Source of the DNA: Cryptomeria japonica
Lineage: Eukaryota; Streptophyta; Pinopsida; Cupressales; Cupressaceae
Assembly: GCF_030272615.1 (NCBI RefSeq)
Contig: NC_081413.1
Coordinates: 447,186,538-447,250,537, forward strand
DNA length: 64,000 nt
Direction: 5' to 3'
In this document: positions 25,020 to 36,223 of the stretch, piece by piece
How positions within the stretch are numbered: position 1 is the first letter of the stretch
Layout: each line of letters opens with the position of its first letter
Made by a program: the position numbers and the translations under genes
The notes under the pieces: generated by a model
The model's database searches: none
What the model was told of the DNA's origin: nothing
What the model saw: the letters and a program-made list of their open reading frames with translations, nothing else

Positions 25020-27343
25020 GTCACTATGCAATGCAACTAATGGGATTGACAAATGCAACCTAAAGGATGACAATGCAACTTAATATTTTTGTTGTTTTTT
25101 AAGATTTTGACAAACTCATGAATGCAATTCTAAAAATGAGACCATTAGGAAATTGAAATGATGTCTAGACCTCAAAGGACAAAAGGACCAAGTGACAATA
25201 GGACAAATTGACAATGTCTCACCTATATGCTTGGATACTAAGCTAGGTTTGACCAAATGACATTGATGACAAAAAGACAAAAGTTTGATAAGGTCAAGAC
25301 TTCCTAACAATAACTTAGGGTTTTATCAAAGATTTGCATTACTCAAGTATGACAAAACCTAGTTTTGACACTATATGCAAAGGGACAATTACTATAAAAA
25401 TGACCCTAATATGATATGATAATGACCTAAGCTTGATGAAGAGACCTAGGGTATGCAAATGTGACCTAATGTTGTGAGGACAAGGATGCAAATGCAAATG
25501 TATGACAATGTCAACCTAAGACAAAACCTAAAGCTGAATTATGAAATGGTATTACTCTAATGCAAGAGGACACATGCAAATGGATGACCCTTATTGATAT
25601 GCAAAGGAGTATGATCTATGTGAAACCTAACCTTGGTAGGTGACAATGAATTTGAAAAATGCAAACCTAGGATGAACCTAATGTTGGACATGCAATATGA
25701 CACCTATGTGAGGACCTAATGGTGACATGCAAGAGGACACCTAAATGAGAACCTAATAAAGACATGCAAATGGACACCTAAATGAAATGAACCAAGTGGA
25801 ATGCAAGAATGATGCTCTAAGCCCTAAGTATGGACAATGGCGGACCTAAATCTAAGTGACATGAATGTTGAGACAAAATTTTGAAAAATGTTTGACAACC
25901 ATGTTTGAAGGTGTTTTGAACTTTGTTGAATGACATACTCTTGTGTTTAACCTTGTTTTGAATCAATTTGTCTTGTTTTTGAAATGAGACACAACTCAAC
26001 TTTTGACAAGCAAAGAAGACAAGATATTTTAACTTAGACTCAAGACAATCATGCTCATTCACACATTTCTTATTGTAGGCAAGGACAATAGGTACTTGAG
26101 AGGTAGACTCGTTATGACATTCAAGGAGAAAACATAGATGCTTGACCCCATGGGCTCCCCTCCACGACACTCACTTCTCAGGGCAGCCAAGCATCAGTCC
26201 CCATTGAAATCTCCTCATGGCGAACTTAGTATCTCTTCCAAGTATTTGAACTCCTCCTTCTCAAGAAACTAGAAGGATTTTTGGCCTTTAAATACAAGGT
26301 GTTTAATAAGGATTTATGTTAAGCGCTACTCCTTGGTGTCACACAAGCGTGATTGAGACATAGGACCACCAAGATACCAAACAAATGTAGTCGTGCAAGA
26401 ATGATTTAGACCGTGAGGCCCTACTTAGATGCTGATATGAGAAAGAGTCCAAGGGTCATCACTTCCCAAGTAACTACAATTCCCACGTAACCCTTCCTTC
26501 AAAGCTTTCACCCATCAGGTATTTATTTATAGTGAGTTAGAATGCCAAGGTACTCTAGTTGTGCTCACTTTGGGTCGTTCCCTTCTCACGATTGTCACTT
26601 GCTTGCAAAAGAAAGCAAATGGTCAAGAAGGAAGGCCCTCTAAAGGTAACAAACAATCCAAAACATGAGAATGATATTGAAGATCTAGATTTCTGATCAC
26701 CCTAAGAAGGATGAGAGCATACTCTCCTACTCCAATGTCAAACTCAACAAGAAAAGTGAACACATATTCATTCCATCCTACTTAGCAATCATACTAGGTG
26801 CCTAATTATGAATCACAAACACAAAGTTCAGTTGGAATACAAGGCAACCTGCAAAATCACTAAGTTAGAAGTTTGATTTGTTTGGTCTTTGACTAGTGAA
26901 CCTGCATAAGATTCATTAGTAGTTTCATTTTTGTCTTCGCCATGCATAATGCCAAGGTGCTACACAGAGAATCAGTACCAAAGAAAACCAGAATACCAGA
27001 ACAAAATGCAAAACAAAGGAATTTGCAAGTAAAAACACTGATTTTTACCTCTATTTTTGGCTTTACACAGTCGCAGAATGTATTGACACAAGCGCAAAAT
27101 GCATTGACATAGGCACAAAATGCATTGACACAGGCACAAATCCCTTTGACACAGGTGCAAAATGCCTTGACATAGGCACAGTTCCCTTGACACAGGCGCA
27201 GATCCCTTTGACATAGGCACAGAAGTGCCCAGAAAGCCCTGAGTTGCCCTATTTCTTGGGTTTTTCACCAATGTCTCTTTCAATTGACCTCCATTGTCCT
27301 TCTCTAATGCCATTGTACTCTGATGCCATGGTCTCCTAAAAAA
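25020..27343 (-). other. E1: 5' leader and primer-binding region
   Basis: Long leader, closely similar to the E2 leader (32270-34100) in the same order, with extra tandem copies around 25680-25790 (ggacacctaaatgagaacct units). Next to the LTR the PBS region differs from E2: it holds TGGCATCAGAGTACAATGG on the element strand about 14 bases from the LTR, and a 39-base piece copied from the LTR (about 27263-27301). No gene is supported. Confidence 0.65.
27062..27222. repeat. 21-bp minisatellite in the E1 leader
   Basis: About seven units of acacaggcgcagaatgcattg with substitutions (21 bp, one unit of 20). Being a multiple of three, it gives a 7-residue Leu/Cys/Gln repeat in an antisense-free minus frame, which I regard as incidental. 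The same array is in the E2 leader. Confidence 0.85.
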
Positions 27344-28153
27344 TGTAACTAGGAAAAATGGAATGCATCAAAGCAATAAATATTAGCTAACCACAAAGCT
27401 AAATTGCAATGAAATAAAATCATATTACAATCAATAGAAGAATTGAAAATAAGACCTTCAAAATAAATCAAAAATCATCACCAATGTCTCTTTCAATTGA
27501 CCTCCATTGTCCTTCTTTCTCCTCCAAATAGCGGATTTGTGTGGATCTCACCTACAAGTGCAAAAACGTGAAGCAAGATTGATTTTGATAGTGCGAGGAT
27601 ACCAGAAGTGTGGTTGATTGATCGGGCGGGGGCCATGATTGAAGAAATTCATCCAATTTATAGACCAATTGGAGAAATGACAAGATTAGCATGAAGAGAT
27701 TTGAAAGGAAAATTCAAATCAAGAATGACAAATATGACAAATTATGACAAATTGACACTTTCTATGCGAAATTGATTGATTGATAATTATGAAAAATTAT
27801 GACAAAGTTGCTATGCAAAATTGATTGATTGACAAATTATGACAAATTATGACAAATTTTCTATGTCATTCCCATGAAATTAGGAGAAATAGGAGAAATT
27901 GGAAAATTAAGAATTAGGAGAAATTAGGTAAATTGGAAAATTAGGTAAATTAATTAATAATTTTTCATTCATTAATTAATTCACAAAAAGAGGAAAGAAT
28001 TAATTAGCCAATTAAATAACTATTTAATTGTGACAAGAAGACTTAGGATAAATAAATAAATTATTTAACCTAGAGGGAGAATTAGAAATGCAAGGATGAC
28101 AATTAGGTCTTGAAAAAAGATAATTGATGTCGATTCGATCATGATTCTGATTA
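27344..28153 (-). repeat. E: internal partial LTR (810 bp)
   Basis: Matches the outer LTRs from their element-sense 3' end (TGTAACTAGG on the plus strand at 27344) through to gattctgatta at 28153, then stops abruptly. It lacks about 615 bases of the upstream half and has an internal deletion of about 50 bases near 28075. It is joined directly to the E2 protease-downstream sequence and has no duplication of its own. Confidence 0.88.
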
Positions 28154-28768
28154 CCATCTTGTAAATGTAGTGGGGGGTTGATATTGAATGACTTATTTAG
28201 GTTCTTTTTGCAACAAATGTGGTTTGCCATGTGATTTTGGAGATATTGGTAAATTCCCAATGAGGAATGTTTGAGACATTGAATACTCTCCACATCCTTG
28301 GTCCTATATCTTCAATTTCCCTTTGATAGCTTCTAACAATTCATTAGGATCCACATAACTATGTGAGTGGGCCTCTCGATTAACTGGGACTTGCTGCTGC
28401 GGGGAATCCTTTAGAGTAGCACAAAATTGAAATGGATTAGGATCTCCTAGAATTGTTATCTTAGTTCCATTGTAAGGATATTTCAAACATTGATGATAAT
28501 TGGATGGAACTACTTTCATTGTGTGGATCCATAGATGGCCAAGAATCATATTGTAAGGGAGATCGAGGTCTAGGACCTGCAGGAAAGTGTTTTCTGTCAC
28601 TAGACCGACTCTGATAATCAATGTAATTATCCCTTTAGATGGGCGCTCAACATCATCATATGCTTTGATTGTTATTCTTCTAGAAGAATCAATGTCATTT
28701 TCTGTATAACCAAGGCCAATGACCACTCTCAGGGTACAATTATTAAGACCTGCTCCGCCATCTATCAA
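28154..28768 (-). pseudogene. E2: aspartic protease and truncated downstream sequence
   Basis: Retropepsin of Tat type: IDGGAGLNNCTL loop with the catalytic Asp kept, then RRITIKAYDDVERPSKG, LDLPYNMILGHLWIHTM and VPSNYHQCLKYP. The frame is continuous with gag. TAG at 28304-28306 follows, then about 150 bases of linker, and the coding sequence ends at the partial LTR. The rest of pol is absent. Confidence 0.88.
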
Positions 28769-28774
28769 GACTCA

Positions 28775-31700
28775 TCAGATTTTGCAATTATGGACAAAGA
28801 CTTCAAGATGTAAAGGATCATTATGAGGGAGCTTATCAGGTGAAATATCGTTATCAGAAAATGCAATGTGTTGGGAAATAGCTAGATGTCCAATTCGGGC
28901 TTGAAACAGGTCAACATCAATGTCTATCGGTACAGTGGACTCAATTAAAGCTTTATCTAGGACTGCATGATGCATGGGGGACATTTTCAACAATTCAAGG
29001 ATTGATATTTGAGCAGATGTCTTTCCTAGATGATCTAGGAGATTATACTGACTCGCAGGAGTTGATTTGGGAGGAACTACAGGAGCTCCTTTCAGGACTA
29101 TTTTAGATCGACAAGTGGTGACCACGCAAGAAGGATCTTGTCCCTTTATTCTTATGGTGGAAACATACTCATCTGATGCTCGAAAATAATTGATGACATT
29201 GTTATAACCAGTATTTGCATAATTTTCTATTTGGGTAGAGTTTGAAGAAGATGCTTTACCCTTGTCATGATCAAGCAAAGGATTTTTTAAAATTGTATGA
29301 TCAGTGTTAGAGGTCGCGTTGGGTGGGTCTACCTCAATTACTCCTTGATCTAACAAATCTTGAATCATATGTTTCAATTGAAAACATGATGCAATTTTAT
29401 GTCCTTTTGACCGATGGTACTCATAATATGCATTATCATTCCACCAATGCGGCTTTACCAATGGTTCTGCCTTGATATCTGGTAACTTGATAAACTTTCC
29501 TTGTATTAATTTTTTTATTACTGACTCAATAGGCTTTCCCAATGGTGTAAACTATCAAGGAGGCCCATCCCTTGATCAAAAAGGTTTGCGTTGCTGGTTT
29601 TTTTGCTGACCTTGTTGTTGATTATATTGTTGAGTGTATTGTTGATATGGCGGTTGTTGAGTAACATTGCTTGCTGGTGTTTGATTTTGTTCCATAGTTG
29701 ACATATTAGGAGCACTCAATTTCTTTATTGTGAACGGGGGTTGATTTGCATTCACCGCTCTTGTGTCAACAACTCCATCATTAGTGATATTCTTATTTTT
29801 GTACCAAAATCTATTTTTGTCCCCTGAATTGTTTGTGTTGTCACTATCTTTGTTAAGCTTAATGATTCCCTTAGCTACAAGAGCAGTGTCAATGTTCATC
29901 CCTTTCTTAATGAGTTTCTCAATGGTACTGGGACTTTTCAATTTGAGTTCATACATCATTTCTGGGACCATATTTTCAATAAATAAGTTCACTTGTTGTT
30001 CTTCAGGTATATCTAGGGAAGAACAACTATACAAGTTTTTCCATCGTTGCAAGAACGTCACTAATGGTTCGCCTTGCTTTTTCTTGGTGTTGCATAAATC
30101 TAACATGGTCATGTCACTGTCGATGTTGAATGTGAAGTGAGATATAAACTTTTGAGCCAATTCAGACCAAGTCTTTATATTCCCTGGCAAATGCGAATAC
30201 CAATCCATGGCTTGTCCTGTGAGACTTCGTGCAAATAAGCATATTAAATATGTTTCCTCATAACTCACTTCAGTACATGCTGCGAAAAATGCTTGAATGT
30301 GGTCTTTTGGATTGCCATTCCCTTTATATTTCTCAAAATTAGGTGCCTCAAAATTCTTAGGGAAGGGAGGCATGTATAAGCTCTTGTCAAATGGATTAGA
30401 ACATAAATCTTGATCTGTGTACAACTTCTTTGTTCCTTTGGTTTCCAATGCGTCGACTTGTCATTGCAACTTCTCAAGCTATTGCACAAATGTGTAAGGT
30501 AGTGAAGATTTTGGAAGCTCATCATTTACTCTAGGGTGTATGATTTGTCGATACATCCTGTTTCCCATCAGTTGTTGATGCTCTGAAATTGCCGTCTTTG
30601 GTGTCTCCAGCATATAATGTTCTTGGTACACCTCTTGTTGTTGTGGTTGTGTCATGCCTTGATATTGACCTTGTTGTTGTGCTTCTTGTGGTGGAACCAT
30701 TGTTTGTAACCTAGGTTGATATTGCAATTGAAGGTGTTGTTGATATTGCATAGAGGTCAATTGCGGTTGTGAAGTATGATAACTTGTTTGTCTTGGCACA
30801 TATTGAGGCATATGTTGTTGTTGATGCTGACTTTGTGCCAATTGTTGTTGTCTCGGCGTAAATCCCATCATTTGCAAAAAACTTTGTTTGGGAGGTTTTT
30901 GTTGTTTCTCCTTAAGATGGGGTATGGCCCTTTCATTGACTTGCTGTGTTGTTTGTCCAATCCATTGTGATGGTTGCAAGTTTGCATTAACTTTTAATGG
31001 TGCAAAAGGCACTATAACTTGTTGTCAAATGTGATATTGTTGTTGTTGTGCATTGTTTATTTGTGCATTCAATTGTGCCTTTTGTGTATTAGTCAATCGT
31101 TGCAACATTTGTTGTTGGTGCAAAACACTATATGTAAGTCTTTGTGTCGCCATTATCAAAGGATCTATCACAATAGTTTTCATAATAGGTACTTGAGTAT
31201 TTGGCAAATATATTGAACTTAATGGGACATACGAACTTTGTTGCATGGTGGAATTGTTTTGGACATTGGTAAGATCGAGCATTCCAGTCATGAAGCTTTC
31301 TTGTATCTTAGACTTTGATCCAATTTTATGCATGGGAGGAACAACTTCCTGTTGAGGGACAGCTGTCAATATTTGTGTGGCCCTCATTTGATCTTGTGTT
31401 ATAGGTGTTGTATTAAATAATGGATTATTTATTGTTTCAAATGGTGACTTTTGAGGAATAGTCACTGTTAATGCTTTTGAAGCATATTTACTCATCAAGG
31501 TATGTTGAGTTTCTTGTTGCACATCTTCTTCATTTGGATGTGGAGAGAAACTTAACAACTCACTGCCTTGTTGTTTTTGCACATTGATTTGCTCACTTGA
31601 AGAGGTCACATTACTCATCATGTCAAGATATTTTTGTGGGAACATCTTAAAGACCTTGTTCAAGAATTTATCCATCTTTTTCATCAACTTTGGATCTTTA

Positions 31701-32119
31701 AGGAACATATCAACATCATCAGAAGCATCAGAATCTGATGAAGAATCTGGTAAAATATTTGGATTTGTTTCTTGTTGAATGCCTTGATCTGAACCAAATC
31801 CTTGTGAAAGAGTTTGTTCTTCATATATTGTTTGAGTTTGAATGTCATGTTGCAGGTTCGGTTGATTCCAATCAAAAGGTGCATTTCCCCTTGGTGTTGG
31901 TGGAACACTCCCATGTCCTAGTTTCATGGGTACAAACACTGGTTCATATAATGGAGGTGGTCCAAGTTGAACCATTCCATATGGTGGTAATGATGTGCTC
32001 GACGAACCTTCAATTTGTACTATTTGACTAGTTTGAAACTGTGAGTTTGATATGTTGTCAATAGGTTGATACATTGGTTCGCCCATCTTCTTAGATTTTG
32101 ATCTCATTTCAATAGGCAT
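28775..32119 (-). pseudogene. E2: Tat-type Gag with a Gln-rich region
   Basis: From ATG at 32119 one frame runs without a shift through gag and protease to 28304 (about 1,272 codons). Residues 1-365 are Ser/Pro/Gln-rich with a short acidic cluster. About 31010-30480 is a strongly Gln-rich tract. The Gag core is at 30400-29900 (KYKGNGNPKDHIQAF, GQAMDWYSHLP, FLQRWKNLY), with a knuckle-like block (AYYEYHRSKGHKIASC) near 29400. Stops inside gag: TGA at 31025, 30461, 29576, 29555, 28775 and 28772; TAG at 30479 and 29552. None is TAA. The pairs 29555/29552 and 28775/28772 look like adjacent CGA/CAG and CGA/CGA changes. Confidence 0.88.
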
Positions 32120-34145
32120 GTCACTTATGCAAATGCAATATTTTTGGAATTTTTCAAGGATAATATATGATAGGCAAATAATGCAAACTAAATAGATGAA
32201 AATGCAATCTATGGCAAGAATGCAACCTATTGTTTTTGGTTGTTTTTCAAGATTTTGACAACCTCATGAATGCAATTATAAAAATGAGACCCTTAGGAAA
32301 TTGAAATGATGTCTAGACCTCAAAGGACAAAAGGACCAAGTGACAAAAGGACAAAATGACAATGTCTCCCCTATATGCTTGGATACTAAGCTAGGTTTGA
32401 CCAAAATGACAGTGATGACAAAAAGACAAAGGTTTGATAAGGTCTAGACTTCCTAACAATAACTTAGGGTTTTATCAAAGATTTGCATTACTCAAGTATG
32501 ACAAAACCTAGTTTTGACACCATATGCAAAGGGACAATTACTATGCAAATGACCCTAATATGATATGATAATGACCTAAGCTTAATGAAGAGACCTAGGG
32601 TATGCAAATGTGACCTAATGTTATGAGGACAAAGATGCAAATGGATGACCTTTATTGATATGCAAAGGAGTATGACCTAAGTGAAACTTAACCTTGGTAG
32701 TTGACAATGAATTTGAAAAATGCAAACCTAGGATGAACCTAAATCTAAGTGACATGAATGTTGAGACAAGATTTTGAAAAATGTTTGACAGCAATGTTTG
32801 AAGGTGTTTTTGAACTTTGTTAAATGAAGTTCTCTTGTGTTTAACCTTGTTTTGAATCAATTTGTGTTGTTTTTGAAATGAGACACAACTCAACTTTTGA
32901 CAAGCAAAGAAGACAAGATATTTTAACTTAGACTCAAGACAATCACGCTCATTCACACATTTCTTATGGTAGGTAAGGACAATAGGTACTTGAGAGGTAG
33001 ACTCGTTATGAGATTCAAGGAGAATACATAGATGCTTGACCCCACGGGCTCCCCTCCACGACACTCACTTCTCAAGGCAGCCAAGCATCAGTCCCCATGG
33101 AAATCTCCCCATGGCAAACTTAGTATCTCTTCCAAGTATCCGAACTCCTCCTTCTCAAGCAACTAGAAGGATTTTGGCCTCTAAATACAAGGTGTTTAAT
33201 AAGGATTTCTGTTAAGCGTTACTCCTTGCTGTCACGCAAGCGTGTGAGACCCTACTTAGACGCTGATATGAGAAAGAGTCCAAGGGTCATCACTTTCCTA
33301 AGTAACTACAATTCCCATGTAACCCTTCCTTCAAAGCTTTCGCCCATCAAGTATTTATTTATAGTGAGTTAGAATGCCAAGGTACTCTGGTTGTGCTCAC
33401 TTTGGGTTGTTCCCTTCTCACGATTGTCACTTGCTTGCAAAAGAAAGTAAATGGTCAGGAAGACAGGCCCTCTAAAGGAAACAAACAGTCCAAAACATGA
33501 GAATGGTATCGAAGATCTGGATTTCTGATCACCCTAAGAAGAATGAGAGCATACTCTCCTACTCCAATGTCAAACTCGACAAGAAAAGTGAACACATATT
33601 CATTCCATCCTACTTAGCAATCATACTAGGTGCCTAATTATGAATCACAAACATAAAGTTCGGTTGGAATACAAGGCAACCTACAAAATCACTAAGTTAG
33701 AAGTTTGATTTGTTTTGTCTTTGACTAGTGAACCTGCATAAGATTTGTTAGTAGTTTCATTTTTGTCTTCGCCATGCGTAATGCCAAGGTGCTGCAGAGA
33801 GAATCAATACCAAAGAAAACCAGAATACTAGAACAGAATGCAAAACAAAGTAATTTGCAAGTAAAACACTGGTTTTTACCCCTATTTCTAGCCTTACACA
33901 GGTGCAAGATGTCTTGACACAGGCGCAGAATGCATTGACACAGGCACATAATGCATTGACATAGGCACTGATCCCTTTGATATAGGCGAATAATGCCTTG
34001 ACACAAGCACAAATCCCTTGACACAGGCGCAGATCCCTTTGACACAGGTGCAGAAGTGCCCAGAAAGCCCTGAGTTACCCTGTTTCTTATGTTTTTCACC
34101 TCCAAATTAGCTCAAAAGGCACTCAAAACATGGTTAAATGGTTAG
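32120..34145 (-). other. E2: 5' leader
   Basis: About 2 kb leader, similar over most of its length to the E1 leader but lacking the extra repeats of E1 around 25680-25790. Contains the 21-bp minisatellite near the LTR. No gene supported. Confidence 0.7.
33895..34060. repeat. 21-bp minisatellite in the E2 leader
   Basis: Same unit as in E1 (acacaggcgcagaatgcattg type), about seven to eight copies. Copy order and variants differ between E1 and E2, so the array has evolved independently in each. Confidence 0.85.
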
Positions 34146-34163
34146 TTCACGCCGGGTTCACCA
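34146..34163 (-). promoter_or_regulatory. E2: putative primer-binding site
   Basis: Element strand reads TGGTGAACCCGGCGTGAA, six bases after the LTR end. TGG start and position fit a PBS. I cannot assign the tRNA from memory. It differs from the iMet-like sequence in E1. Confidence 0.55.
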
Positions 34164-34169
34164 AGATAA

Positions 34170-35690
34170 TGTAACTAGGAAAAATGGAATGCATCAAAGC
34201 AATAAATATTAGCTAACCACAAAGCTAAATTGCAATGAAATAAAATCCTATTACAATCAATAGAAGAATTGAAAATAAGACATTCAAAATAAATGAAAAA
34301 TCATCACCAATGTCTCTTGCAATTGACCTCCATTGTCCTTCTTTCTCCTCCAAATAGCAGATTTGTGTGGATCTCACCTACAACTGCAAAAACATGAAGC
34401 AAGATTGATTTTGATAGTGTGAGGATACTAGAAGCGTGGTTGATTGATCGGGCGAGGGCCATGATTGAAGAAATTCAACCAATTTATAGACCAATTGGAG
34501 AAATGACAAGATTAGCATGAAGAGATTTGAAAGGAAAATTCAAATCAAGAATGACAAATATGACAAATTATGACAAATTGACACTTTCTATGCAAGATTG
34601 ATTGATTGGTAAATTATGACAAAATTGACAAAGTTTCTATGAAAAATTGATTAATTGACAAATTATGACAAATTATGACAAATTTGCTATGTCATTCCCA
34701 TGAAATTAGGAGAAATATTAGAGAAAATAGAAAATTAGATGAATTAGAAATTAGGAAATTAGAAAATTGATGAAAATTAGAAAATTAGGAATTAGGAGAA
34801 ATTAGTAAATTGGAAAATTAGGTAAATTAATTAATAATTTTTCATTCATTAATTAATTCACAAAGAGAGGAGGAATTAGTTAGCCAATTAAATAAATATT
34901 TAATTGTGACAAGAAGACTTAGGATAAATAAATAAATTATTTAACCTAGAGGGAAAATGACGAACAAGATTGAATGAATAAATCATAAAACCTTAGAAGA
35001 TGAATTAGAAATGCAAGGATGACAATTAGGTCTTGACAAAAGATAATTGATGTCGATTCGATCATGATTCTGATTAACAAAGGACCAATGCTGACAAATG
35101 ATTTGATTGATAAATGCGCCAATTGATGAGGAACAATGACTAATTGATCCAAATTGACATGATTGAGAAAGACGACGATTGATGTCAAATTGATCACAAA
35201 ATGACAAGATTGAAAATGACAACGATCGATGACAAATCGATCGCAAAATGACAAGATTGAAAATGACAACGATCGATGACAAATCGATCGCAAGATGACA
35301 AGATTGAAAAGGACAATGATCGATGATAAATCAATCACAAAATGATAAGATTGATAAGAGGACAAAACCCTAATTCCATCATTGATTAGGATTGACAATG
35401 TCCAAAATGAAATTGAATTGACGATGTCAAAATATGCCAAATGAGCACGCACATTGATGCGACAGGCTAAGATTGACCAAAATCATGACTGAAGATTATT
35501 ATCGACAAGACCTAATTCAAAAGTGAGACAAATGAAGAATGTAGAAGAAGGACTCAATGCTCACAAATGATAAAGACCAACTGCGCAACATAGAAGAAAT
35601 GTTAATGCGACGCAAGAACCCTAAAAATAAGGCAATGCACAAATGTTAAAGTATGACTCCACAAGCGTTGACCATTTTTAGATGTCTATA
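34170..35690 (-). repeat. E: 5' LTR (1521 bp)
   Basis: Same length as the left copy; starts tgtaactagg at 34170 on the plus strand. Its outer end reads gatgtctata, the expected terminal ca having become ta. The tandem array with atcgatc lies at about 35155-35360. Confidence 0.93.
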
Positions 35691-36223
35691 GTTACTTTTC
35701 TCAAAGAAAAATTAGAAGTAGTTGGAAAGTTCAAACTGTTCAAAGCAATGGTTGAAAATGAAACCGGTAAGAAAATCAAATGTTTAAGATCTGATCAAGG
35801 AGGAGAATTCACATCTAAGGACTTTAATACATTTTGTGAAGTGAATGGAATCAGAAAACAATTATCAGCACCTCGGACACCATGGCAGAATGGAGTTGTT
35901 GAAAGGAAAAAAAGAACTATCTTGGAGGTAGCAAGAAGTATGTTATCTGAAGCAAATTTACCACATGTATATTAGAGAGAAGCAGTTAGCACTGCTATCT
36001 ATACATTCAACAAAGTTTACATCCAAGGTGAAACTGGTAAGACCTCTCATGAACTATGGTTTGGTAATACTCTTACCCTTAAGTATTTCAGAATTTTTGG
36101 AAGTAAATGTTATATTAGAAGAGATGAGTATATTGGCAAATTTGATCCTAGAAGTGATGAAGGAATATTTCTTGGTTATTCATCTAAGAGCAAGGCATAT
36201 AGATGTTTTAATAAGAGATTGTA
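35691..36223 (+). pseudogene. D: C-terminal half of integrase
   Basis: Continues the integrase split by E: TFLKEKLEVVGKFKLF, then the second catalytic Asp in RSDQGGEF and the Glu in NGVVERKK, so all three DDE residues of D are present. TAG near 35974 stands where copia integrases usually have Trp (REAVSTAIY follows). The C-terminal part FRIFGSKCYI, GIFLGYSSKSKAYRCF is typical. At about 36221 the sequence jumps to the pre-RT motif, so the integrase-RT linker (over 100 residues in H) is deleted. Confidence 0.9.

Larger units (their letters stand above)
18449..35690 (-). mobile_element. Element E: composite Tat-like element, LTR - E1 - partial LTR - E2 - LTR
   Basis: Outer LTRs of 1521 bp each (18449-19969 and 34170-35690) are flanked by gttat (18444-18448) and gttac (35691-35695), and the D integrase frame is restored by removing everything between. 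On the minus strand the order is 5' LTR, E2 leader, E2 gag-protease, a partial third LTR (28153-27344), E1 leader, E1 ORFs, E1 3' UTR, 3' LTR. E2 resembles an autonomous Tat element cut after the protease. E1 has no pol at all. RT, RNase H and integrase are missing from the whole 17.2 kb. The LTR pair differs at about 5% by eye, the least of the left-hand elements. Confidence 0.9.

Noticed and set aside
27062-27222. Possible CRISPR-like array
   Set aside because: Head-to-tail 21-bp units without spacers; a minisatellite in a plant retrotransposon leader.
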